Source: Argyresthia goedartella
Lineage: Eukaryota > Arthropoda > Insecta > Lepidoptera > Argyresthiidae
DNA: 64,000 nucleotides
Direction: 5' to 3'
Assembly: GCA_949825045.1 (NCBI GenBank)
Contig: OX463815.1
Coordinates: forward strand, 15,865,231 to 15,929,230
Shown: positions 53,520-63,657 of the stretch, one piece after another
Position numbering within the stretch: the stretch's first letter is position 1
Layout of the letters: the number at the start of each line of letters is the position of its first letter
Notes under the pieces: model-generated
Databases searched by the model: none
The model's input: the letters and a program-made list of their open reading frames with translations, nothing else
Told to the model about the DNA's origin: nothing
Made by a program: the position numbers and the translations under genes

Positions 53520-53811
53520 GCAGGGACTCGGTCTCATTAGTGTGGAGGCTCATTGTGTCAACTCAATCAAGCAGCGCAGTAGTAAAATAATAAAAAATAT
53601 TATACTCAATCAAATTCTCTCTCACTTTAGCCATACAAAACAACTCCACGCCAAACAATTCGGTTTCACTAGGGGTAAATTAACTACGGATGCAGCCATT
53701 ACCCTTATATCTCTATACGTTTTCTCTGCATGGGAGGTCGCACAGGATGCTATTGGCGTTTTTTACGATGTCGTTGTCGAAAGCATTTGTTTGTTTTGAT
53801 CATGATATTAC

Positions 53812-53999
53812 CTACTAGCTACCCCTGCGTGCCTACCATATCTAACCCTGCTCAGCAAACAACCTTTTCCACCTTAACTTGGTTTGCTGGAAGAGATATT
53901 TTATTAGAGATAAGCTCGCCTTTGTACACTATTGTTATGTATCTCTTGTATTTTATATGATTTGTGTGATTAGTGTAAAGAAAATATGATACTACCTGA
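53812..53999 (+). mobile_element. LINE X 3' end inserted in RT, with target duplication
   Basis: About 180 bases (ACCCTGCTCAGCAAACAACC, TTGGTTTGCTGGAAGAGATA, GATAAGCTCGCCTTTGTACA, TGATTTGTGTGATTAGTG) are LINE X 3' UTR. ATGATATTACCT just before and ATGATACTACCT just after match at 11 of 12 positions, a target duplication. The RT reading resumes directly after it. Confidence 0.85.
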
Positions 54000-54299
54000 T
54001 ACGCTACTAATGAAATTAAATAATTACGAAGTTAGAAATAAAGCGTTGGATCTACTGAGATCATACTTGGCAAAATAACTCAAATGGCAGAAGTCAAATC
54101 TGATGGATCGGGTGTAAAAATTGACATTCCATAAGGTTCCATGTTAGCCCCTTTCTTATTCCTGGTATTAACGATTAACGATTAACGATCCCCATATTAA
54201 CGATCTGCTTTTTATGATGGAGAAATTGACTGACATATTATTGTTTGCTGATGATACTTTACTGGTCTTGAAAATTGAAAAAAAAGATTTTGATGATAA

Positions 54300-54474
54300 T
54301 TATAAACATAAACAGACATAAGCAGACATTGCTCCTGGCCCCACATTAGGATACCCTGTGTAGTGGGAAACAGAAACAGCGACATTACACACATATAAAC
54401 ATCCAAGACCTGAGGTTTTTTTTATCCCCAGCTGGGGTTCCAACCCGGCACAACTGCAGCGCCACAGAAGTTGT
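54300..54474 (-). mobile_element. SINE family 1 inserted in the LINE
   Basis: Minus strand: CTTCTGTGGCGCTGCAG (decayed head), GGGTTGGAACCCCAGCTGGG (box B altered), AGGTCTTGGATGTTTATATG, GTCGCTGTTTCTGTTTCCCA, CACAGGGTATCCTAATGTGG. TGATGAT occurs on both sides (54290 and 54478), a likely target duplication. Confidence 0.8.
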
Positions 54475-54790
54475 CAATGATGATGTTAATGAGGTATTTT
54501 CTTTAACCATTAATTGGTTCACAGTTAATAATGTATCGTTAAATGTTAAATGGTATATTACAGACAAGAACTATTAGAGCAATTTATAATTTAAAATGCG
54601 CAGACTCCTTAAGAGAAAATTTAAATGAAATTGACATGCTAACTGTAGCTAGTCAATTTATTTTTGAAAATATAATGTATGTACGCATCGTTACAATAGT
54701 TTCCAAATTTAGCGATAGCTATAATATAATATGCTTTAATATAATGATCCACCGACAGTGGACTGAACTACGACGGCCTTATGCCTAAAT

Positions 54791-57289
54791 GCAATTTATT
54801 GCATAAATCTCAGAATAAGACTGATTGTTTCCTCTGTTCATGTTCTTATTGTTTATATGCATCTTATATATTCAAAAACTCTGTTTTTGTAAGTTTATGT
54901 GTGCTAGGTTATAAGTTATATGGAAAGATTAAATTTTTCTGGAATAAAGACTTATTATTAACATTATTATTATAATGTTAACCTAAGAAATAATCACAAA
55001 TTACTTTAGACTTGCCGAATTTAGCAATTCTTTCAAGGGTCAGTGCATTCTCTACTACAACAAGTAAAAGGTAGGAATTTTTGAAATTGCCATTTGAGCA
55101 ATATAAAAACCATGTAAAAGCGACTTTGTCTTAAAAGGGATATTACAATGTTCAAGATTACTAAATTGATGATATTGAATGGAGTAAATCTAACTCAGCA
55201 CAGAACTCGCTGCTAAAAGTTTTGTAATTTTGTAATCTTCTTCTTTGATAATAATTAATATTTTAATATTTGAATTAGTTAAACAAAACCAATTCTTAAA
55301 AGAGATCTAATAATCAAACTGATTCTCCCATAGTGGTCCAGTGGTTTATGAAAATATCTAAAATAATAATGAAATTTTGACTTTGACTTTAACTTTGAAT
55401 AGAGGAATTGATTATGTGTCGACAAAATCTGCGCACGAATTCGACGCAAGGAATGTGCGAGCACCAACGGTGCTAACTCACAGTCTATCCTAATCAGTGG
55501 TTAATATAAATCAATATTACAGCAAGCATATCAGAATAAATTAGTGCTTATTTCGTGCTTTGGCACTCGCACAATACAATATTTATTGTGTTTTTTTGTA
55601 CAAATTCTTTATGCCAGCAACAAAACTGTGTCGTGGCGTCGTGGCGCAGTTAGGTAAGTTAGTATGTGCGGTGCAGCGCAGTTTGTATCATACTCGAATG
55701 TGCAGTCCAATCAAGTCGGTATCTTTGCAGCAGATGCCATTCCACTCTCGATTAAAGTTATATTTTTAGTGATCGATTTGGCGGCGTATTCACTGCCGGA
55801 TTATTATGGGTGGTGCTAATTTCGATTATCACTTATGTACCATATATGCAGGTTTCGACGTTTCCTGACTTAAAAACCGAAGCATAAAACTGCATATTCC
55901 AATAATGAAAAAGGAAAACTTTATGTCTTTGAGTTTGTGTTTATGATAAGACTTGAAAATCACTTTTATATGGATAGGGACTTGATTGGGATGTCCCTTT
56001 CACTGTGTTTTTTTCTTAAACGTGTATGAAAGTCTGAAGGAGACTATGGTGGTGTTAAAACATACAGTCCGTTTTACAATGTGTAATAATTTCAGGCAAC
56101 TAAGCATTCGATACTAACAAAATGGGTATTAAAAGATTCCTTACAAGCATATTTTTGCCTTCCTGTGACTTTTCAGTGGTGTTTACGGTCGTGAATTCTG
56201 GCTATAAGAACGGTGTATTCGTTTATGTTGTGTTATATGTGTGGATTTGACAGTCAGAAGACAGATATCATATCACTGATATTTCATACAAACTTTGACA
56301 GGCTATAACTTCGATACAGGCTATAACCCATGGGTTAGCAAGGTTATGACTTCGGTCGGGTTATTTCCTTCACAGTAAGGAATCGTTTGGTACAGATTTT
56401 ATTCGTATCGCTCCTGGTTTCATTTCTATGAATTTTGTACATTCTAGTTTCCATTTGCGCTGTACAAACATTACTATCAACGAGAAAAAATATTTAGTCG
56501 ATTTTGCCCTCTATTTTGTATCGCATAAGTATGCTGGTCGAATGTATTAGGAATCCATTATCCGAAGAGAGGCATTATACGGATTACGATGGACGATTAT
56601 AATGATTATCGCATTAATTATATAGAGAGACCACCGCCGCGGTTGTACTCATCCTTGGAATTACACAAAAAGGTAATATCGATTGGTTCCCTCCCCCCCC
56701 CCCCCGCCGCACCGTAACATTGAAATATGTAATTGCATTTTCCTTTGTGTTCCTATCGATTATTCAAGATTCACGAAAGTCCTTGGTTTAGCATATAATA
56801 CAGAAATAGGCCAAAATTTTATCTATACAATAAAATTGAGCTTCTGTAGACATTAAATAGATTGAGGTAATCCCGAAGACAGACCCCACCGCAAATGTCA
56901 AGGTGAACACGAAACCGCACCACATTTATTGTACGAAACATCGAAAATGTTTGATAATAATGGAAACATTGGCTAGACTATATTTAAACATAGGTAGCAA
57001 GCTGATATATACGAAATTATGTAGGTACCTATTTTATTTCAGAATCATAACTGACTATTTTGAGAAGACTTGCCAATGTTTCCAGAATTTAAAAGATCTA
57101 ACTGAGCATTTCCTGGTGCTCTTATTTGACGATGCGGTCTAAAGTTAACAGAACAGCGCCGGTTAAGCCAACGTTCACGGCCAAACAACGAAGTAGAGCA
57201 CGTTCAATAGTGACATAACATCAAAACGGCCCACAGGAGCCGCTCCAGTCCAGCATCTCTGTCTTCTGAGTTTCTATACATAACAGTCC
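54791..57289. other. Unique-looking DNA, no gene
   Basis: Longer frames (54781-54975, 55560-55769, 56903-57142) have no domains. A C-rich run lies at 56693-56705. It precedes the GC-rich island and might be upstream regulatory DNA. Confidence 0.4.
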
Positions 57290-57356
57290 ATGGCGGCTGA
57301 GGTGAAAACCCTTTCGAGCAAAAACGTAACGGACCATCGTCTCGCGATTGTAAAAG
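57290..57356 (+). CDS. Candidate short first coding exon
   Basis: ATG at 57290 in context CAGTCCATGG reads MAAEVKTLSSKNVTDHRLAI plus VK and is followed by AAAG/GTATGTTAT, a good splice donor at 57357. Unspliced, the frame stops near 57393. No family is recognised from 22 residues. It lies just upstream of a GC-rich, CpG-rich island, as first exons often do. If real it would encode the N-terminus of a host gene whose later exons lie to the right, beyond what I can identify. Confidence 0.35.
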
Positions 57357-57379
57357 GTATGTTATTCCGCAAGGTTCAA

Positions 57380-57680
57380 GGGCTACATTTGTAGAGATGT
57401 TTGGGCGTGGAGGGCATATGGTTGTCCCGCTCGCGCGACGCCCTAGGCCGTGCGACGACGCCGCGCAGTGTTTGCCGCCGCCCGCCGCCGCCGCCGCCGC
57501 CGAGAGCCGCTCCAGTCGCGGTTAGCCGTCCGTCGCGACGCTCGGCGCCTGTTGCCGTGCGAGCCGCTAGCGATCGCCCATACGAACATGCCTTGCTGAA
57601 CACGCCGCGATCACTGTGAGCAGCTCAGCCGCCTAACGCCGCCCTAGGCAGGCCGCGCATCTATCTAGTGTCTCTAAGAA
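57380..57680. promoter_or_regulatory. GC- and CpG-rich island
   Basis: CCCGCTCGCGCGACGCCCTA, a (GCC)n run at 57477-57500, AGCCGTCCGTCGCGACGCTC and CGGCGCCTGTTGCCGTGCGA stand out against an AT-rich window. Frames on both strands are open only because stop codons are rare in such DNA; they encode Arg/Pro/Gly runs. It is best read as promoter or 5' UTR of a host gene; direction is unclear. Confidence 0.5.
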
Positions 57681-59518
57681 GCGCCAGTGTAGTGGCCATT
57701 GGCATTGTTTGTGTTTGTTTGTGCCCTCACGTTTTTAGAACATAAACATATGTGATCTCGTAGTTGGTGCTTATAGGTACTTGGGATGAAGGAAACTACT
57801 TAACTTTTAAGGTGCCTTTTAAAAATAGAAGGTTGCATGCTATCGGATCGCTCTGGCGTGACTCGTGTTTTGGTTTAGATCCGAACGACGTTGGTTAGAT
57901 ACATTTTTAAGGCCGAAATGATTTATGTTTACGCATTGAGATAGCAGTTTAATCTGAAAATCACGCGGATATATACACAGATTAGTACCTGCTGTATTGT
58001 GACGTTGTTACTACGTTTCAATGTCAAGGCCGGACGAGCAACGTAAAACATGAATGTTGAATGTACACGCGATTTTTTGTTGAAGTGGACCTAATGTGGG
58101 CAAGCATTTAACATGTACGAGGTTCCTTTGTGCAGTCATTTACACACGCTTCTATAATTGAGGCCCTACAGAGTATACAGGTTTCAACTGAAACCATACA
58201 TGATAACTCATCCGGAACGACTTTAATAATTATGTGACAAATATGAGACAATCGCGAATATTTACCCATCGAAATGGCATAGTGAAATACAAATTAAACT
58301 CGTGAACCTTTGGTTCCAAATAGGAATAATGGTTAGTTAAACTACCTGGGTAGGTATGTCTCTTATTTAATTGTTACTTGAAAACGTTCATGTTCCGGCT
58401 GTAGTTATCAGTCCTGATTTTCCTTCTCTATATGATAGGTTATACCTACCTACCTGTTGATTTTCTTAGCCAACTCTTGTTCTCTGTATACCTACTCCTC
58501 TATATACAGTCCGTTCATCATATACTTATCATACATACAGTTTACTGTCACAAAATCTAAATTTCTGCTAAATATTAAGGTCACTGTGCTCACTGATAGT
58601 CAACAAGTACAGCTACTGTTGACACTACTACAAGAAGGAATGTACGGTTCATCGTATTTCGATATAGTTGATCCGAATATATGGGTTTACTGAAGCGCGC
58701 TTACCTTCCCTCCCATACCGTTAAGACATGTTTACTTATTTCATTACCGCCACGATTATCCATGCCTCTGCGATGTAATGTAAAATACTTGCTGGGATAC
58801 AACATGGCTTTGGCTTTAACGCTTTTAACGCGGGTCTTAGTCTTATCTTTGTGGCGTTTTATTTTTAACCTACGAAGTCATAACGCATTTGTATTTCCAG
58901 ACACATCTCGGAATATTTAGAGAGCTGTAAAATTTGTTTATATGTGTAGTACATCTATAAATTTATCTCGTCATTACCTTAAATTAAATGTCACCAGATG
59001 CTGACAAAATCATTTACACTAAAAGTATAAATGAATGATGATTACATGGCTAATTTAAGTAGAGTATAGTTCCAGGGATATGAGCATTACACGCTCAGTG
59101 AAAAAATGTCAACCAGCTAAAAATAATTAGGCTAAAGTCAGTGGCTACACACAGTGTGTATATATAGATGGACACTTCCAACTGACTGATTTATCGACTG
59201 ACACCGTGCCCAAGTCCTATGACCTAGAAAGGTTCAATTTTGCAAAGAGGATCCTTCTCCTTGAGGGCACTAGTGGGGCACACAAAAGTTGAGACCGACA
59301 TAAATTCCCATGAGACAGAAACCAATCCTTACGTACTTAGGAGATCGTGAAAAGGCATATTTCCTTACATACCTTTTCACATCCAAGGTTGCAGTTCAGT
59401 TTTAGAGATTAATATTTGCAATAGGCAACACAGATGCGAGATAAATTATGAAATATTCAAAAGTGAAAACTTACGATTATAGAACATAAGATAGTGTTCA
59501 TAATATTATGTAAAATTT
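57681..59518. other. Unique-looking DNA, no gene
   Basis: The frames 58457-58693 and 58681-58920 show no domain. Might be intron if the island at 57.4-57.7 kb is a promoter. Confidence 0.4.
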
Positions 59519-59593
59519 GGGAGCCAAAGTCGCTGACAAAAGAATTAATATCTGAATAGGTAATCACATATTTTGTCAGCGAAGTTGGCTCCC
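59519..59593. mobile_element. Tiny inverted-repeat element (75 bp)
   Basis: GGGAGCCAAAGTCGCTGACA (59519) and TGTCAGCGAAGTTGGCTCCC (to 59593): 23 bp arms, 21 matched, with a 29-base AT-rich middle. Confidence 0.75.
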
Positions 59594-59689
59594 GTACATT
59601 TATGTTTTTGATGCGTTTTCATATTTATGTACAGAAAATAACATGCATAAAGGTAAGGTCCTCTTGAGGTCTGAGGCAGAGCCCTCGTG

Positions 59690-59812
59690 GTCTAAGACAC
59701 AGTAGAATGGTGGCTTAGATGCTAGATATCTGAGATAGCTCGTGGTTAGAGCACTTCTCTTCTGAAGATTACGATGCTATGGTGAACAGGGTGATTGCTT
59801 GTTCGATACTTA
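59690..59812 (+). repeat. Possible decayed tRNA-like SINE head
   Basis: GAGATAGCTCGTGGTTAGAG resembles box A and TTGTTCGATAC (59797-59807) box B, further apart than usual. A second CTCGTGGTCTAAGACAC lies before. Weak. Confidence 0.3.
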
Positions 59813-60660
59813 TATTTGTCGAGTTGATTTGTTGCGAGTAATTTAGAATTTAATTTTTTTATTTTTTTCTCCAAAACTCTTTCACTGTCATTGGATATCT
59901 AATACATAAACGATTTTGTGAAATAGCTTTAATATAAAAAAAAAACTGTTAATTTTGATGCAGTGAGCCCATCAACTGACGTGATAAGAACATTTTAACT
60001 AATTTGAATTAATATCTACATTTTAAAATAGCGATTTGATCCCAAAAAAAAGTATGGGACTGAGCACACAATTGATTGAAAAACTTCCTAGTTTTATCAG
60101 CTATCCATCACTTTGTTTTACTTCAGAACAAAAAAGCGAATTCCTATAATAGCAAAGTAGGGAAGCGTGCCACAGAAGAACAAGAGTCACTTTTATATGG
60201 ACTCAGACCTACCCTTGTAGCAATTAGTGAGGCATACCGGGAGAAACCTAGTTGAAAATGTAATATTTTATTTTACAGAAAAATCTTCTAGCGGCTGGGA
60301 GAAAATACTTATTACAATTTGAATTCTCTATATACATATTCATAGTAGTTTAAAAATTAAAAATACCCTTTCGACGTCAAGATGTTTTATTAAGATGAAT
60401 CTAATGAGCCAATACAAGTTAGATTCCCAGGGTTTTGACTACTTCCCTCCAGCTTGATTAAAAATGAAGGTGATGTGAACATCGCCAGGAGATATATATA
60501 GGATTTGTCACGACGAATCTAATGAGCCCAGACTCGATGGGTTTCCCTCTCCCACCTTCGAGCTCCATCATCAAACCAGCTTGATGGAACCATATTTGTG
60601 CTCAGACAAACCTCTGTGGTTTTTGAGTATTTTTTGTTACAAATTAATGTGTATATTTAA
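59813..60660. other. No gene; weak 120 bp internal repeat
   Basis: GAATCTAATGAGCC occurs at 60395 and 60515, each followed about 60 bases later by CCAGCTTGAT, suggesting a diverged tandem pair. Confidence 0.45.
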
Positions 60661-60663
60661 GAT

Positions 60664-60690
60664 GTAACAAATAAATAAATAAATAAAACT
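60664..60690. repeat. (AAAT)n run
   Basis: AACAAATAAATAAATAAATA, a simple tail such as follows retroposons; no body was identified upstream. Confidence 0.8.
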
Positions 60691-61412
60691 TTGTATTGTC
60701 ATCTGAACTACAAATAAATACTAATGTTCGGAATGCATTTCGATGAAGTAGGAGTGGGCAAAAATCTATTCCTAAAAATATATAGGGGGTTTCTGCATAC
60801 ATTCATTTATACAAAAGCTTTTTCTAGGATCGCTTGGTATTGTGTGGGTTCGCCAAACAAAAGTTTGCGACCTCAAACGTGGGTATCGCCCCAAAAACCT
60901 GTAATTTTCGGAATTATTCCAGTTTTTGATGACTTTATGCCTAAAGGACTAGTTTTACGATATAATAGTATTCCAAGAAAATAAACAAAATAAAATATCC
61001 TATGATTCTTGTCTCAACCTCATGTTTATGAATTCAATACTTATAGCGTAGGAGCGCCGCCGAAGTCTACTTCAACATGCTTTTTAGCCAGAAAGAAATA
61101 TCCGAGCCACCACGTGGTAGAAGTGGCGCATTTTTCAAGCTTCCATTGCCGAAAGGTGCCCAAACTGCCCATTTGGACCTTAATACTAAGCCTCTAGGGT
61201 GTCCGATCATCTACCATTCTGTTCGTAAGTCTATTCTTCCGTCTGTCTATCAGCGGGCATCTCATAATGCATAACCATAATTAATTTACTGAACCGCGAT
61301 TAATATATTCAGAAAACTGATAAAAGTGTACAAAGGCGAGCTTATCTCAAGAATAGTCATTAGTATTTAATTAAGTATCGTAACATACAATTGAAACTTT
61401 CACAAAGTGTGT
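60691..61412. other. Two short open frames of unknown nature
   Basis: Frame 60724-60984 (86 codons, from ATG) and overlapping frames 61009-61274 are open but show no known domain. Near 61330-61350 GTACAAAGGCGAGCTTATCT is a reversed LINE X 3' UTR scrap. Confidence 0.4.
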
Positions 61413-61851
61413 TTTAAGGGTTCCGTACCCAAAGGTTAAAAACGTTTCTCATTCAGCGGAGTCTTAGTAATAGGGTCCATTACTAAGACTCCGCTGTCTG
61501 TCTGTCTGTCCGTCTGTCACCAGGCTGTATCTCATGAACCGTGATAGTTAGACAGTTGAAATTTTCACAGATGATGTATTTCTGTTGCCGCTATAACAAA
61601 AAATACTAAAAACAGAATAAAATAAATATTTAAGGGGGCTTCCATACAAAAATTCTTTCAATACCACATACAAACTTATGAATGCACCTGGTTACGTACA
61701 TGGAGTGTGAAAGTAGCCGCACCAATAACTTTGTAAACAACATTTTGCTATGTGAAATCCAAACTATTCACTACACACTATCCCTACCATTGTACGATGG
61801 TACGGAACCCTTTGTGCGCGAGTCTTACTCGCACTTGGCCGTTTTTTTTTA
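61413..61851 (-). repeat. Family A repeat, copy 3 (full)
   Basis: Reversed order: GGGTTCCGTACCC, GTCCGTCTGTCACCAGGCTG, TCATGAACCGTGATAGTTAG, TTTCACAGATGATGTATTTC, GGTACGGAACCCTTTGTGCG and CTCGCACTTGGCCG. It has a local inverted duplication near its 3' end (61454-61496). Confidence 0.9.
61454..61496. repeat. 18 bp perfect hairpin inside family A
   Basis: CAGCGGAGTCTTAGTAAT (61454-61471) and ATTACTAAGACTCCGCTG (61479-61496) pair exactly around AGGGTCC. Other family A copies have this segment once. Confidence 0.95.
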
Positions 61852-62245
61852 ATCTTTTCTTGTACTTAGTCAATTTTTGCGTGATGTCACTACAAATTAA
61901 TGGTTTCGTATTTTTTCTTTACTTGGGCTATTACCTTGCTTTTTGCCTAATTTCATGATTCTAGTCTATGGAAAGTACCCTATGTATCCTATAGGGTACT
62001 TTCCATTGACTTTGAACCATTACGATTCCCTAGGGAATCAAAAGATATATATTTTAATGTTTTAATTTTTAATTTTTACAGTACTGAGTAATTGATATAC
62101 AATTTCAACTTGATACCTTCACGTGTTCCTGAGAAAAAGGGTCTGAAAGAGAAAAAGGAAAACGGACGAACGGGACGGACAGAATTACAACGAAATGGTC
62201 CCCAATAACCACAGCTTTTTCGGTTTGTCGTACGGAACCCTAAAA
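61852..62245 (+). repeat. Family G repeat, copy 3
   Basis: GCTATTACCTTGCTTTTTGC, AATTTCATGATTCTAG, CCTATAGGGTACTTTCC, AATCAAAAGATATATAT, AATTTCAACTTGATACC, GGACGAACGGGACGGACAG and GTACGGAACCCTAAAAATG. The terminal GTACGGAACCCTAAAA shows it shares its end with family A. Confidence 0.75.
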
Positions 62246-62475
62246 ATGCCAAAAAAGGCCTGATAGGTTTATGCAATGCATCTAAGGCAGGACTTCCTCC
62301 GGTGTTGCTGTGGGGTCTGCACTACGGGGCACAGTGTAGCGATGGGCCCTAAAATGCGAATCTACTGCACACACTCGCAAAGCAGTCGAAGAATTATTTA
62401 TTGAGGGTTTGGTGGGTCTGTGGGAAAACTGGCTGCTTCGGATTTTAGACGAAAAATCAAAATTAAACTTTCTTT
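62246..62475. other. Spacer between repeats
   Basis: No repeat or frame recognised. Confidence 0.4.
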
Positions 62476-62930
62476 TTAGGGTTCCGTACCCGAAGGGTGC
62501 CTAACGGGACCCTATTACTCAGCCTCCGCTGTACTTCCGTCCGTCCGTCTGTCACCAGGCTGTATGTCATGAACCGTGATAGTTAGATAGTTAAATTTTC
62601 ACAGATGATGTATTTCTGTTGCCGCTATAATAACAAATACTAAAGAACAGAATAAAAATAAATAAGCGGGCTCCCATACAACTGACGTATGTTTTTCACG
62701 TATTTGCTCGATATTGATAACGGCAACAGGTAGACGTTTGAAAGATATTTACAGAATATTTAGTTATACATTAAATTTAAAAATAAATCAATAAATTAAA
62801 ATAAAACAAATATTCAAGGGGGGAATACAAGCCCATACAACAAACATGATTTTTTTGCCGTTTTAATAGATAATGGTACGGAACCCTTCGTGTGCGAGTC
62901 TGACTCGCACTTGGCCGTTTTTTTGTTGTT
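62476..62930 (-). repeat. Family A repeat, copy 4
   Basis: Reversed order: TTTTTAGGGTTCCGTACCCG, CGTCCGTCTGTCACCAGGCT, TCATGAACCGTGATAGTTAG, then GGTACGGAACCCTTCGTGTG and ACTCGCACTTGGCCG. The middle (62680-62860) has extra sequence. Confidence 0.85.
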
Positions 62931-62984
62931 GTTTTTTTTGGCTGTTCTCTTTGCGTTTTTTAACGACGAATAGAATTTAAAAAA

Positions 62985-63054
62985 CAGTTACATCCAAATC
63001 GGTCCAGCCGTTTGCGAGTTTCGCCGTTACCAACACATTTAGTAATTTATTTTT
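62985..63054 (+). repeat. RTE/SINE-type 3' end fragment
   Basis: CCAAATCGGTCCAGCCGTTT followed by GCGAGTTTCGCCGTTACCAA resembles the phrase AAATCCGTTCAGCCGTTTAA at 25345. Confidence 0.5.
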
Positions 63055-63250
63055 ATATACAGGTTGTAACAGAAAGGTGTAGTCATATTCTAAGCGGCTG
63101 TTAGCGTCAACATTCTGAGTAACTTTTACTATGAAACCGATTTGATCAGAGCAGCTTTATATTTAATTTATTATTTTCACTGTATGGAGAAGTAAAAAAA
63201 AAATACTCACTTCAAATCGGATTCATGCTAAATGTTTTTGAGAATGATGT
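63055..63250 (+). repeat. Family J repeat, copy 2
   Basis: ATACAGGTTGTAACAGAAAG, GTAACTTTTACTATGAAACC, GATTTGATCAGAGCAGCTTT, CACTTCAAATCGGATTCATG; same order as 23900-24110. Confidence 0.6.
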
Positions 63251-63462
63251 CCCTAAAAACCCTTAATTTATGACTACTATAGAAGATATAGATAGAAAGT
63301 TAGGTCACTACTGAAAACCCAATGCATACGCCATTCACTAATAAAACTATAGTAGATGCGGAAGCTACAAACTTGCCATACTCGCCATACATCGCCAACA
63401 TCGCTTCCCAAATAGGTCTCTAGGTCTCTACGCTTCATGAACTACATCGTTGATAGCGGTGA
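63251..63462. other. No gene recognised
   Basis: AT-rich lead-in to the open fragment at 63463. It holds an immediate duplicate TAGGTCTCTAGGTCTCTA at 63413-63430. Confidence 0.35.
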
Positions 63463-63657
63463 CGCGAGCGCAAAAACAACATCACAATTGATCTCCCGAC
63501 CCAAAGCGAGCTCAACGAGGCCCAATTGATGGTACCGATAGCTAATGCACTGTCTCTCGTCAACGATGCAGTCAAAACTGTACGATCAGGAATACATAAT
63601 AGCAACGGCGCTAAAATTGGTGGTGGATTTCAGTTTCAGCAGAGTTTGTTTATTTAA
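63463..63657 (+). CDS. Open fragment of unknown origin
   Basis: An open stretch of about 60 codons without a start codon at its head reads ITIDLPTQSELNEAQLMVPI and ANALSLVNDAVKTVRSGIHN before the stop. Composition is protein-like and GC-richer than the flanks. It may be an old exon or a gag-like retroelement scrap. Not recognised. Confidence 0.3.
   Translation, partial: RERKNNITIDLPTQSELNEAQLMVPIANALSLVNDAVKTVRSGIHNSNGAKIGGGFQFQQSLFI

Larger units (their letters stand above)
53520..54790 (+). pseudogene. LINE reverse transcriptase ruin with two nested insertions
   Basis: Pieces in order: KIIKNIILNQILSHFSHTKQ and LHAKQFGFTRGKLTTDAAIT, EVAQDAIGVFYDV (53578-53790); after an insertion, TLLMKLNNYEVRNKALDLLR (54003 on), SMLAPFLFLVL, and LLFADDTLLVLKIEK (54240-54275) with the FADD catalytic box; after a SINE, DVNEVFSLTINWFTVNNVSL (54480 on); then RTIRAIYNLKCADSLRENLN and ILTVASQ-type MLTVASQFIFENIMYVR (54555-54680). 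These are RT blocks A to E and the C-terminus of one Jockey/CR1-group element. Several frameshifts and stops. Confidence 0.85.

Noticed and set aside
57376..57619. Opposed ORFs of 75 and 72 codons in the GC-rich island
   Set aside because: Both are open only because stop codons are rare in GC-rich DNA; they encode Arg/Pro/Gly runs with no domain.
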